Assembly (NCBI GenBank): GCA_015698045.1
Contig: BLAL01000090.1
Span: 1 to 64,000, forward strand
DNA from: Rhizophagus clarus
Lineage: Eukaryota; Glomeromycota; Glomeromycetes; Glomerales; Glomeraceae
Reading direction: 5' to 3'
Length of the DNA: 64,000 bases
Shown here: one piece after another, positions 47,547-59,897 of the stretch
How positions within the stretch are numbered: the stretch's first letter is position 1
How the letters are laid out: every line of letters starts with the position of its first letter
Made by a program: the position numbers and the translations under genes
The notes under the pieces: model-generated
Told to the model about the DNA's origin: nothing
Database searches by the model: none
Seen by the model: only the letters and a program-made list of their open reading frames with translations

Positions 47547-50435
47547 AGGGGATGACCAGAAATTACGTAATTTGATTTTTGGGTTTTTTACCCCCCTCCC
47601 CCCCTCTGTCATCATTTCCAAATAAAGAAATCATACAATCACGTGATATGTTAAAAAGGTTTGACGACGTAAATATTTATCTCTCTTATTTATTTTATTG
47701 AACGCGTATATTTTATAAATTTAACAGTTTAAATAATGAATTTTATATTTCTGTTTCATAAATTCAATGTATTTTATTTATCATTAAGCATCTGTAATAC
47801 ATGATAATTAAATGTAAAATTTCCTTATTTCTAAAGTTTTACTATTGAATTAATTATGTTTGTAATTTCGTGGCCTACCTCTACCTCTTTTTGTTGTCTT
47901 TTCTTTTTGAAGTTCCTGTGAAGTATTATCATTTGAATTCTCGTTCTCATCATCTTGTATACTTTCTGCATTATACTCATAATCCTGTTGCAAATATTTG
48001 GATGCTTCAATAATAACATTTATTGCTACTCTTTCTACTGGTACCCTTTTACCTGAATGAATTGTTTTAGTGTGTTGCTTTAGAAATGCTTTGGATGGGA
48101 AATATCTAAAGCATTTTCGACATGTTAAACTGTGATATAAATCTGAAGTGATGCTAGGACAGTGCTCATCATAGCCTGGCAATTTTTCTCCAAAATACTC
48201 CAGAGTATGGATTAAATTTAAAAAATGTCTATTATGACCTTGTATAACGGGTGGTAAAAAGCCATTGTTTGCAGATAAAAGATTATGTATCTCCGGTGCA
48301 CGTGGTTGTGCACAACAGTTTCGGTCTTTGCACTTCCTTATATCAAGAGAATACCTACAAATTTGTGCATGCCGATCAATCCAATCCCACGATCCCTCTT
48401 CTATATCTAAAAAATCTGCCTGATCATGATCCTCAACGTATGTGGTAATAACTGGATGCCCATTGATATTATCCTGGCTCCAAAATTCGTATAAACGTTC
48501 ACCTGCATGTCTAAAATTATTACGTCCGAGATCCCTATCCGTAATTGTAATTTTTCCTTCAACACTTCCAAGATGGTTACCATACGTAAATGCATTTAAC
48601 TCAATTTCAGCTAATTTTCCAGAAAGTGACGCCATACTCCTCTCTACTGGATTATAAGCAGACTGCCCTAGAGCATGGGTTCAGACTGTAAGATAATCAA
48701 GATCAAGTTTCTTAAAAAATAATAGATATTTTGTGATGTTGGCAAGGAATCGAGGGTTTTCGTCCGGTCCACCATCAGTTAATAAGCACCAAAATGGTTT
48801 TACAGAATCTCCATTATGTGTAAACTCACGAAAATTTTCTTCTTCTGTTATTGACATGAGATCCACCATATGAGTTTCGCAAGACATGCTTAAGAAATAT
48901 TCCAGGCAAATAAAAATTCGCACTTTACCAGAGCGTAATGAATCGTTCGTATCGGAAGGATTTATCAACAGATAGACAGACGGAACTAATTTGTGCTTTG
49001 CGGCTTTAGGAAAGTCATGATCAGAAACGGATACCAGCTCATTCGTTGTTTGTATGGTCTTGAATGTCCTTCCAACAGCAGCCATTCCAAGTGGAACCTA
49101 TCGAAACTTAAATTAGAATTTAAAATAATAAAATTAAAAGAGAAAATTTAAAAAAAATATTTAAATACTTTAGCTTTATCATCTTGCGAAATTATTAAAA
49201 CGTCTTGAGGAAAAGCCGTTGCAAACGACTTCACGCCTTTGACTAATGCCAGGCAGTAATGTTCATCAACATGGCTATTCATTTTATTTCTTTTAACAGC
49301 TGCAAAACAAATCTGCGCGGGATGATGATGGTGCTGTGCCTCTTTCGATCCTGGATGTTTGGGTTGCATGTAATTTTGCAACGTGGATTTAGCCATATAA
49401 ATACCATAATCTTCATCCATTTTTTCGCGAAAGTGCTTGATTGTACGCACTTTAATTATTTCTTTGCGTCGTTTATAATCTGCTGCTCCAAATTCAACAC
49501 TCGCATGCATTTTTTCCAAAAGATCAGGATTTTTAATTAAAAATGACAGACGACCTGGTGTATCATACACTTCCACAATGTTTTCCTCTATATTTTCCTT
49601 CTTTTTCTTTCGTGCTCATTGCTGAGCTGCTGCATTGTTCCTCAACTTTTTAAGTCTATTTTCTTCTATTAATATTGTTTCTTCCAGCTTTTTAATACTT
49701 GAGACGAATTGGAAACAAAGTTCGTGTGATGATGCTGTTTGTAATAGATTGTTGTATTCATACAAGTCAACTTTAGACTTTTGAATAATATCAAGCGATT
49801 TTTTTTGTGCTGTTGCATTTGAATATTATCAAATAGTTCGGGAGGATTCTCTAAAGGTATTAAGGGTCGTTTTTGAGATTCTTTTTGAGATTCACTTTGA
49901 GATTCTCCTACAGGTTCGTAAAAAGTGAAAGGGTAAGATCGAATGGGTGTACGTAGTAATTCAAAGATACGATTTTGAATATTTTCTTTATCTTCCTTTT
50001 TCACTTCTCGCCAACTATCTTGAGCTTGTTGGTGTAGTACTTTCTTGTTTGGTGTTTTATTGTGACTTTTTACCATTTCGCTGAATGCAAAGGCATTCAC
50101 ATATTGTTCGTATAAATTATTAGGACTTTGGATAAGGTAATTTTTGGAGTATTTCAGTTCTTTAAAATACGTTTGCTTCATTGCAGGAAAAGAACAAACG
50201 TATTAAATCTTGTAAAGGCCGCATAGTTCACAATCTACATTTAATAATTATGTAAAATAATTATGTAAAGTTATTATGTAAAGAAAAATATTTCAAAGCA
50301 TATGCTTTTTTTACTGTAAGAATATAATTGATGATTCATATACTAAAAATGGAAAATTGAAATCGTGTGTAACGTCATCACAGGTTAACCCCCCCTCCCC
50401 CCTTTATTAAATTACATAATTTCTGGCCATCCCCT
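47547..50435 (-). mobile_element. DDE transposon with G-rich inverted repeats, 2.9 kb
   Basis: The left end reads AGGGGATGACCAGAAATTAC and the right end is the complement of AGGGGATGGCCAGAAATTAT, each continuing into GTAATTT and then a C/G homopolymer tract (near 47590 and 50390). TA dinucleotides adjoin both ends. A decayed DDE-type gene on the minus strand fills the interior. CACGTGAT lies near 47640, inside the left end. Confidence 0.75.
47850..50181 (-). pseudogene. DDE transposase-like protein with C-terminal C2H2 finger
   Basis: The gene starts at 50181 with a basic helical region (170-codon frame). An eight-A run near 49797-49804 has shifted the frame, and coding resumes in another phase. 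The catalytic-like core has Ile-Ser-Gln-Asp-Asp-Lys-Ala-Lys-Val (first Asp, split by an intron at about 49086-49165), Leu-Leu-Thr-Asp-Gly-Gly-Pro-Asp-Glu-Asn-Pro-Arg (second) and Ala-Tyr-Asn-Pro-Val-Glu-Arg-Ser (Glu). The C-terminus has Cys-x2-Cys-x12-His-x4-His and an AT-hook-like Arg-Gly-Arg-Pro-Arg. TGA at 49617-49619 and 48681-48683 replace codons that fit CGA. I recognise the family as abundant in Rhizophagus, but cannot place it firmly in a superfamily; TA flanks suggest the IS630/Tc1 group. Confidence 0.7.
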
Positions 50436-51100
50436 ATAGCTTATTTAAATTTAATAAAATCTATATTTTATGTATTCCAATATTTTTGAAAAAACTTTAT
50501 ATATTCTTTTAACCCACTTTAATTAACTCAAAACATTAAATCAATTATAATAAATAATACAATATAATTTATAATCAATTACTTACTAAAGTATTTTAGT
50601 GGTATTAATAGAATTAATTTTAATTGTTATAATAGAGAGAAAATAATGTCTACAAGTAGGAAAAAAAAATGAGGACCTTTAAAATTTAAAGAAAAATGTC
50701 AGAATCACTAGTTATTGACAGTAATCTCAATAATCACCAATAATCTCAAACTTTAGACGAAAAAAACTCAAAATTGTATATAATAAACTGGCTTATAACT
50801 TAAGAATAAGCTGTAAACGAACATATCAATTAAAATATTACTGAAGAATCTTAAGTAATCATAAAAGAAGGACGTGTTGAGTTTAAGAGTTTTAAAATAT
50901 TCGACAAAAATCAAAAAAAAATTTTTTTTTGATGATCGGCATTGCATACACCATTTTGAAAATGGGGATAATAAAAAAATATTGTGAAACACTTTTTTGA
51001 TTAATTTAATAAATAGACATTACAAAACGTTTATTTAAGATGTTTTAATTAATTTAACAAAAAAATGTTGCAAAATAGTTTTATTAGATAATATAGTATA
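50436..51100. other. AT-rich interval, no gene seen
   Basis: No coding signal is recognised. Bases 50968-51080 contain TTGTGAAACA and GTTGCAAAAT with AATTTAA spacers, faintly like the hairpin repeats at 13.4-14.8 kb. Confidence 0.5.
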
Positions 51101-52256
51101 CAGTCATATCTTGATATAATGAAATAAGTGTCTAGGTTGATCAGACTTTCATTATAAAAAATTTGGTAACATTATAACAAATTATTTAGTATAGTATAAT
51201 GAATTATCCAATATAAAGGCATGATCATATAACTTACTGATTTATCAAATAATCTGAATGTTTGATTTAGAAAAAATATTTTTTTTTTTTTTTGTAATGT
51301 TATCAGATGATAAATATAACTGAACTTTTAGAATTAAAGTAAAGAGGGTTTAGAGAAGGTATTTTTCAATGTTTTTTTTATTTATTTATTTTTTTTCTTT
51401 TTTGTAGTGTTGCTGAATGAAAAGTATGACCAAACTTTTAAAGTTAAGGTAAGAAAGGGTTGGAAAGGTATTTTTTGTTATTTTTTTTAATTATTAATTT
51501 TTTCTTTTTATAGTGTTATCAGATAAAAAATATAACCAGACTTTTGGAATTAAAGTAAGGGAGGTTTAGAAAAGATGGTTTTTAGTATTTTTTCTAATTA
51601 TTTATTTTTTTCTTTTTTGTAGTATTGTCAGATAAAAAACATGACTGGATTTATGAAATTAAGGTAAAAAAGAGTTAAGAAAGTGATTTTTGTTATTTTT
51701 TCTAATTATTTATTTTTTTTTGTAGTATTATTAGATGAAAAATATGACTGGACTTATAAAATTAAGGTAAGAAAGGGTTGGAGGAAGTGTTATTATTATT
51801 TTTTTTAAAAAATTTCCTACTTTTATTTTTATAGGAATGTTAAATAAAGTTAACTCTGATGCGTAAATGCAAAGTTAATGAAATTGATGATATAATTTAA
51901 TATTTTGATATTATTAAAATAATTTATTAAACATCTTTTATAAAAGCATTCTGTACCTTTCATATATTGTGTATTTAAAAAATTATCTTTTTATTAAATG
52001 ATCATAGGGTCATTGATATATCAGTAATCATTATTTTACTGGAAAAAAAATTTATTATAAAAAAAATTTGTTATAAAAGAGGATCATTTTTATATATGCT
52101 ATTTTGTAATTTTACTTCATATAATGGTATACAGCTTATAATTAATAAAATTCAATTAATCAAAGGTTTTTTTATATATTAATATCTGTCTCACATTAAC
52201 AATTTATTATATAATATTCTTTATTATATTAAAGTTCGCTGTAAAGAGGATGACTG
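51101..52256. mobile_element. pogo-like non-autonomous element, 1.16 kb
   Basis: Ends CAGTCATATCTTG (left) and the complement of CAGTCATCCTCTT (right) are directly flanked by TA at 51099-51100 and 52257-52258. Short imperfect repeats of the type found inside pogo/Tigger ends (TTATAAAAAATTTG) follow. The interior holds about five degenerate repeats of roughly 115 bases (51290-51790) with AGATGAAAAATATGACTGGA. No transposase is present. Confidence 0.65.
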
Positions 52257-54030
52257 TATTTCTTTTTTTTGTATTCTTTTTCTTTATTTATATTACTGTA
52301 TATATTATGTTTAATTATTTTAGATAGTTGTTTAAATTGAAGATTAACTACATTTCTCACTTGCAGATCGCTTGGCCATTTTTTTAGCCAAAATATACTG
52401 AAGAAAAGCTTGAACTTTTAGTTTCTTTAATTTTTTCCAAGTAACATTTTCTTTTTTTAGGACTTAACTGCATCTTTTAAAACTTGTTTAATTTAAAAAT
52501 ATCAAGTTTTGGTAGAATTATTGACTTGGTATGAATTTCATTAAGGAAATAATTTATGATCACAAATTCCAGATTTGCTTTATATTTCTAAAAACTTTTA
52601 TAAGATTGGTATTTGGGCTACCTGGTCTTAAATACTCTAGAAAAAGGGGTTTCCCATCAATATTATTTGTTTTAAAAGTGTGAAGAAGGATAATATGAAG
52701 TCGTTAGTTAAAATTTTTGTTTATAATCAGGAGTGGCACTTGCTTTTTCTTGCTTAAGAGTTATTAAAGAGAATGTAGAAGTGGTAGTTTGATGTTGTAC
52801 CTCTTTCTCCAGTTATTTTTTTAGATTTCTGAAAGTATTAATAACTTTTTCTTTAGTTATTTTTTCTTGTCTATTGATATTTTAGCCTTTGGTTTCTTTT
52901 TCTTATTTAGTTTTAGAGTCTAAGGATATTAGAATATTGATCAGTATTTTGGTAGTTTAGTATAACTTTCTTTTTTAGAATTTTGTTTATTGATCAGTAT
53001 TTTGGTAGTTTAGTATAACTTTCTTTTTTAGAATTTTGTTTATTGATCAGTATTTTGGTAGTTTAGTATAATTTTCTTTTTTAGAATTTTGTTTATTGAT
53101 CTAAATAAGAGAGTAAGAGAGGAATTTGATTGGATAATTTATTTTTAATTATATTAACATATGTTGATTTCTAGTTAGATTGGTTAAAGTTATATTAGAA
53201 GTATTATACTGATTACTTTTATTTTGCTCTTGGTGTATCTGTGCTGGTTTAAGGTTAAATACTAGTTGGTTTAGATTCCTTCTGGATTTGGTCTCAGTAT
53301 CATATTCATGTATCATTTGATTAGAGTGGTAATGGCTTTATGTTATGCATACCTTATAAAGATCATAGGAGAGAGTGAGATATTTTGTATGTGTACTTTT
53401 CTTCTATTAGCATATAGTAATACTAGCTATTTATTGAAAGTTATGGGTCACATTTGAACTTGCTGGTCTTGACTAAGCAGATTTGTTTTAATAGGTTTAT
53501 ATAGGATAGAGTAGATTGTAAATGTTTTTTAGGTAACTCTATTTTATCTGTTAAATTTTCTGTATTTTTTCAGTTTTTTTTGCTTTTTAATAAATTTCAG
53601 TCAAATATAACCTTTAATTATAAAAAAAAAAGATAGTTATTTAAACTTATTTAGGCTGAAAATATATTTTTTTTATTATAATCTGTGATGCTTATATATC
53701 TATTTTATACCCTAATAAAGTTATACATTTTCAATACCTTAAAAAAAAATAAAATAAAATAAAATACATCACTAATACTATTTATCTGATTACAATGAAT
53801 TTACTATCATATGAATTCTTTTCTTAAGATAAATCTAATAGTATATAATTTAACTTATCACTAAATCTTAAGATTGTAAATTTTTAACTTTTTTATTATT
53901 TATTAATTATAAATTTTCACATGAATTGATGTATGTAATTTCAGTTAATTTTAAACAATTTTTACTTTCAAAATAGTCAATCAAAAATTATTTTAGCATT
54001 TTATATAAACGGTATTTTTTTATATAATAA
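52257..54030. other. AT-rich interval with a triple tandem repeat
   Basis: A 53-base unit containing TTGATCAGTATTTTGGTAGT is repeated three times at about 52936-53100. The T/G-biased stretch 52300-53600 has no open frame of note on either strand. An (AAAAT)n run lies near 53745-53765. No gene is recognised. Confidence 0.6.
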
Positions 54031-54033
54031 AAT

Positions 54034-54250
54034 TGGGGGGTCGTTAAAGCAGGGTAGAATTGGCTGGAATTACGGCATTAAGAAATTACTAATGTGACAA
54101 ATAATTATGTGATAAATATATTTTTACTAACTGAAAAAATTCCAATTCCCTGGAATACTTAGTAAAAATGAAGAATGGAGGATGCGACACCGTGTGATAA
54201 TTATTGTTACTATGATCACGTGATTCTACCTGCTTTTTAACAGTCCCTCA
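54034..54250. mobile_element. MITE-like element, about 215 bp
   Basis: Inverted ends: GGGGGGTCGTTAAAGCAGGG on the left and the complement of GAGGGACTGTTAAAAAGCAG on the right, each continuing into TAGAAT. A CACGTGAT site lies inside the right end. No coding capacity. Confidence 0.6.
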
Positions 54251-54314
54251 AAATTGTTAATAAATGATCGGCAAATGATCAGTAATAACGTGACAATATG
54301 AGGATGTAGGTTAC

Positions 54315-55912
54315 ACTTATACTTGCCACCCATATTAATGGGATTGGGAAAATCCCATATTCCATCCCATCCCATATCCCATCCCATATTTCATTATTTC
54401 ATCTCATTTGTCATAATCCTATTCCAATCCCAAATCCCAATCCTACCTATATCCCATATCCCATATCCCATTCCATATCCCATATTCCATATCCCATCCC
54501 ATTATACATGAAACTGAAATTGGTTAATTTCGACTCCTGAAATAGTTAAAATGGTCGAAATGATTTTGACCTGGGCCTCTCCAAAAGTCAAAATGGCCGA
54601 AATTACATCATAGTCATGTGATTTTTATAGTAAACAATAATATTAAAATTCAAAGTTAATGATCTCCGCATCCAGTGATCCAATATTTATGATCTTAACA
54701 TGGTTGGATTCAGCTCATCGAGAGGAGTCCAATGATATGTGTTGCATATTTGTAGCATCAATATTGATGGAGTTATTCACGTTTAAAATTTGGTATTAAA
54801 TTATAATTATAAAAATCATATGACTATGACGTAATTTTGACTATTTTGACTTTAATTTTGACTTTTGACCTTTCCAAGTCAAAATATTTCAACTTTTGGG
54901 TTTTAATTTCAACTTCATGTATTCATTCCATATCCCATAATGTTATTAACAAAAAAAAGGCTTATTATTTAATAATATTATTAACAAAAACAAAGCTTAG
55001 TATTAAATAATATTATTAACAAAAAAAGGCTTGGTATTTAATAAAAATATTAACAAAAATGGCTTAATATTTAATAAAATTATTAACAAAAAAAAAGGCT
55101 AAGTATTAAATAATATTATTAACAAAAAAAGGCTTAGTATTTAATAAAAATATAAAATGGCTTAATATTTAATAAAATTATTAATAAAAGAAAGAACAAA
55201 AAAAACTTAGTATTTAATAAAAAATACTTAGTATTTAATTAAAAATACTTAGTATTTAATTAAAAATACTTAGTATTTAATTAAAAATACTTAGTATTTA
55301 ATTAAAAATACTTAGTATTTAATTAAAAATACTTAGTATTTAATTAAAAATACTTAGTATTTAATTAAAAATACTTAGTATTTAATTAAAAATACTTAGT
55401 ATTTAATTAAAAATACTTAGTAATTTTAATACATTTTTTATTAAATATTAAGTATTTTTTATTAAATATTAAGAATTCAGTATTTAACAAAAGTGGCTAA
55501 GCTTAGTATTTAATAAAATGGCTTTTTATTCAATAAAAAAGGCTTAGCACTTAAATAAAAATTTTTAATTATAAATTTAAATTTATTAATATACAGTATT
55601 TTTAATTATTGGGCTATGAATATCTACTATAACAATATTTACAAATCATTAAATATAAAAAAAATTATAAAGAAATAATAAAATATTACTAAAAGTGCCA
55701 AAAAATAAATTTTTTTAAAGATAAACAGTAAAAGAAAAAAATTTTATTCTACAAAATTCATAAATATTTATTGTATATTCAAATGGGATTTGGGATGGGA
55801 TTTGGGATTTGGGATGGGATTGGGAATGGGATTTGGGATTGGAATGGGAATGGGATTTGGGATTGGGATGGGATGGGACTCCCATCCCATTTAAATGGGC
55901 GGCAAGTATGGG
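54315..55912. mobile_element. Foldback-type element with CCCAT-rich arms
   Basis: The left arm (54315-54510) begins ACTTGCCACCCATATTAATG and continues as CCCATATCCCATCCC repeats. The right arm (55780-55912) is its inverse (GGGATGGGATTTGGG repeats, ending in the complement of ACTTGCCGCCCATTTAAATG). The interior contains GCTTAGTATTTAATAA repeats, and from 55215 to 55430 a regular 21-base array of ATACTTAGTATTTAATTAAA. A second inverted-repeat element is nested at 54508-54925. Confidence 0.75.
54508..54925. mobile_element. Nested inverted-repeat element, about 420 bp
   Basis: Ends ATACATGAAACTGAAATT and the complement of ATACATGAAGTTGAAATT lie within the CCCATATCCC repeats of the foldback arm. 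Inner inverted segments (CATAGTCATGTGATTTTTAT with ATAAAAATCATATGACTATG) pair as well. No gene. Confidence 0.7.
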
Positions 55913-56013
55913 TAGTCAATTAAGAGAACTGCGCCAACCAGACATTTAAGATCTACAAATCTGCCAAAGTGTATATGGTACACCTTTTTTTATTACCTGC
56001 TTGCGCTTTTTTT

Positions 56014-56409
56014 ATGGCAGAATCGCCACCATTTTCATCAAATTCACCTGTTACGGCGACATTTCCGCCAGATCCAAATATATCTCAACCTATTTCTGAT
56101 GATAATGATAATTCTAATCGTTTACAAAAAGTTGATAGTGAACAAGAAGAAATTAAACAGACTTCTGTAAATGCTTTGCATCAAAATTCTATACTAGCTA
56201 TGCACGTAATTGCAAGTGGTGAGGTAAATTAATCAAAAATAATTTACAATAGAAAAAAATCTTAAATCATACATTTGTATTTTATTTAGTCGCCTGCCAG
56301 AACTAGATTACGTATGTTGCGTTATTTAACAGGTTTACCACAGCCTGAAAACAAAAATTTTATCACATCAACTTCTTCATATAGCGGAGGACCGAGTACG
56401 AGAGATTAA
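56014..56409 (+). CDS. Small conserved-looking protein, 109 aa, two exons
   Basis: Exons 56014-56223 and 56290-56409 join at a GT-AG intron and sum to 110 codons; an in-frame ATG at 55975 would add 13 hydrophobic residues. The N-terminal half is Ser/Pro/Asp/Asn-rich. The C-terminal half is helical and basic across the intron (Ala-Met-His-Val-Ile-Ala-Ser-Gly-Glu-Ser-Pro-Ala-Arg-Thr-Arg-Leu-Arg). It then reads Leu-Arg-Tyr-Leu-Thr-Gly-Leu-Pro. The clean splice joining a regular helix suggests a real gene. I do not recognise the family. It converges on the RSC7-PHD gene with about 216 bases between stops. Confidence 0.6.
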
Positions 56410-56625
56410 ATCAGAGTATATCAATAATCATGGAGCAATTAATGTTACAACGTTTATTTTCGTTACGATTAATAATAATATCTTTGTTCTTACTATTTGG
56501 CATTATTTTCTTTTGAATTCATGAGTTTTTACAATGTATCTTAAATTTAATAAAAAAAATTTTTTTAAATGTAAAGTTATATATATACACTGCAAATTAG
56601 AAAAAAGTTAAACCATCATAATGAT

Positions 56626-59600
56626 TTACATTTGACTGTTCCATCCCTGTATTTCAGGGACTGCCACTTTCTTCTCCTTAAATTCTGCTATCCCTCGGAT
56701 CCTCCTGCCACCAGCGATTATAGCAACCGGCACAGCGCTAGGTTGACCGGTGGTTAACGCCGCTTTCTGTTTTTCATTCCCTTGATCCATTGGCATAATT
56801 CTTTCGTCGCATAGAGGGCATTTATAATTGGCGTCGGTATTCTCAACTAATTCTTGATATTTTTCTGATGTGATGTCTTCATCACACCTTATATGAATCC
56901 ACCTATCACATACATCACAGCAAATCATTTCTTTATCATCTTCATTTTCTTCTCCGTCTTCGGAATAAGTTTTCAAGCACATTGGACAGAACCTATCTTC
57001 GGAGAAGTTGAAATTGCATTTGTTACATATTGTTGCCAAGTATATTGGATATTTTGTTGATTCAGATGTTGCCTCCGCATGATGATAGTTATTAGCAGCA
57101 TCATTCAGCGAGATAGCCTTTTCTCCGCATGAGTTGCATTGGGCACAAAGTGAACACAACCATGGGCCTATATTAAAAATATTATAATAAGACTAAGATG
57201 ACAGAAAAATCTAATAAAGCTCTTTACCTTGGGGAACTTCGGTAACTTTGGGATCACTACAATCAAGATGCCAACCACGGTCACAGTCGTCGCAGATTAG
57301 AAGTGTTGATTCATCTTCCGAAGAATGACATACGACACAACTTTTGCAGTCATTACATAGCCAGGAATATCCTTCCATTGCAATGATAGGTCTTGGGGTT
57401 GTAAGACCTATACAAAGAGGATGATATTTTCTTTGACAATTTGCACATTTGCTTTTATACTCTTTTGAACATGGTGCACCAGTACGGGGTACGGCTGCGT
57501 CAGGAGCAGTAACTGAAAAACATATTGCACAAGAATTCTCAGGGAGAACGGGTAAAGGTTGAGCTGCATTTGGAGTAGGTGCAACAACCGAATAATTTTG
57601 TGTAGTAACGTCATTTGGTAACTACAATAATTGCATAACTAATTAATAATAATTGATAATTTTAATTTCACAAATTAAATATATTTTTTTTTTACCTGAA
57701 CTAGACCAGAACCTATTACAACAGGTTTAGTTCTTTCTAAGGTATTTCTATCTGACGTTGCTTCAACATTTATAGGATCACGTGGGTGTCCTTTATGATA
57801 CATGCATCTATCCCCTTCGAAGGATACCCCGCGTTTGCAAGGTTGTCCAGTTGTTGCGGTCAATACACCACAAATATACTGGGGAGGTGCTTTTCCTGTT
57901 GTATACTGAAACTTATTCATAATATTACTCGTCTAAAAAAGGGATTATAAATAAATCGTTTAAGATGAATATTATCACTATATTTGAGGAGTCTTAACGT
58001 ACCGGATCAGGAGTATAATAGTAACGCTGTTCATATGGAGTCTCATTTGCATCATGTGACATAACAGTCGATGGTCGCGGAACAGTTTCTTGGTGAGAAA
58101 CGACGGCCGAAGGGTGTTTTAAGACCCTGGGAAGATCTTGACCAAATCTTGTACGATGACTACGTCCATTTTGTAAAACGAAATTAATTTATAAAAGCAA
58201 ACATGTTATCGTTAAGAATAGTTACTTACATTGGATATCTATGTTGAAATTGGCCATCCATCAATGCTATAGGATATTTTTCCTCATGGCTTTGTCTTGC
58301 CTCTTCTTCCTTTTGCATACTATCAACGATCTGTCGAATCTCATGAGGTAAAACCTCCAAAACTTCTGGATCTAACGTGCCAAAAGGATTATGAGGGACC
58401 GTCTCAAAATGAATATCTGGATCCTTCGTTGCTATCGTAATATCACTTGATAGTGGTAGTACTCTCGGCTGTGATAAGGCTTCAACTCTTATGCACGTAG
58501 GTTGAGTTGCCTGAGGTACCTGATCAATATTAGTATGAGGATCATAAAATCTTGGCTTTTCTTTCCTATGAATCTTTAGTCTAGTATTATAATCTCTTGT
58601 CGATAAAGCCGTTTGGTACATCCAATTTGTCTTATTGACAACCTTACGTGGTTTTGAACCTAAATATACTCGTCTTGAAAGAATATTACTTGCATTATCT
58701 GCTCCTGATGCCTCCCCTTTATCACTCAGATCATCATCATTAAATCTAATTGACGATTCATAATAGTCATCTTTCCTTCTTTTCCCCCCTACTATAATTT
58801 TCGACCCAAACAACTTGTACGTAGCTCTAGCTGAAACAAGCGTAATCGCTCTGCTTCTGAAGTTTGATGGCAAAAATCCATGCGTGATAAGATAATCACG
58901 TTCTTGATCTGTTGCATGTATTCGTTTCAACGTTGGATTCCGTAAAAAGAACAAATAACTATCCCGAAAACCTAATAGTTTTGCAGGATCCATAGATAAC
59001 ATGTACCAAGTGTTTCCTCGAGATGGTAATTGAAAAACCTGTACTTTAAATTTACGACCACCTAACAACTCCCCATCTTTTGTAATTTTCTGTTCTCCCT
59101 TTTCGTCAAGTTTACCATCTTCTTCATCGTTATTGTTTCCTCCTTCAGCTTCATCAGCCTCCATTGGTTGAGTTGTTATCATTTGCTGAACTTCAACATT
59201 ATTTTCATCTGTTTGCTTACTACGTAATGTAGCATCACCATTAACTTGCTTGCCCGACACTTCTAATTTCTTTCGACGTTTCGTATCAGCGTCATCTTTC
59301 GTTTTCTTTCTTCGTTTTGTGACACCGCCATCATCTGCTTTTTTCTTACGTTTTGTGCTAGTAGGTGTATTAATAGTATTGTTTACAGATTCGGGATGCT
59401 TACGCGGTCTACCTGGTTTACGTTTGATTGGAGTTATCACTGTAGCCGTTGACTGCGAAGGCTCAGGATTAACCGTATAACGTATTCTTAACCTTGGTTG
59501 CGGCGTCGGTTGTTTTTCTTGAGAATTCTGATCAATATCCATATCCATATTTGAATCTGTAGCAGTGGTATCTGTAATGGTTTGTGGCGTTTCCACCTGC

Positions 59601-59897
59601 TCAGTTTCAATGGGTAGTGCAAGTGTTGTCAAAAGGGCTAGTTTATTTCCCTTACGTGCGGCAGAACGTGTTTGTCTTGGAATAGGAGCAGGCTTAGAAC
59701 GTGCATTGCGTTTTGGCCTAGCTTCTCGTACTACATTATGCAAATTAAAAAGTGATCGTTAATGAAGTTATTTAGAAACATAGATCGATTATAACGCGAA
59801 AGAATGACAAAGAATTATTTCATAGATTCAGTTTGAAAACATAAAGCTAATAATTATTCGTTTGTAAATATAGAGAAAACAAACCTCCTTGTGGCAT
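56626..59897 (-). CDS. RSC7/NPL6-domain protein with C-terminal PHD fingers (6 exons, 947 aa)
   Basis: Exons 59885-59897, 58230-59730, 58003-58159, 57696-57932, 57228-57621 and 56626-57167 sum to 948 codons. Residues about 110-170 include an AT-hook (Lys-Arg-Lys-Pro-Gly-Arg-Pro-Arg-Lys) and Lys/Arg clusters. Residues about 235-370 are an RSC7/SWP82 domain (Leu-Pro-Ser-Arg-Gly; Gly-Phe-Arg-Asp-Ser-Tyr-Leu-Phe; Phe-Arg-Ser-Arg; Asp-Asp-Tyr-Tyr-Glu), found in subunits of SWI/SNF-type remodellers. After a Cys/His segment in exon 4 come two adjacent PHD fingers (exon 5 into 6; Cys-Asp-Asp-Cys-Asp-Arg-Gly-Trp-His) and a further PHD-like finger (Cys-Cys-Asp-Val-Cys-Asp-Arg-Trp-Ile-His). PHD fingers read histone tails. 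Nuclear chromatin role inferred. The first exon is only 13 bases, so the start is the least certain part. Confidence 0.85.
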
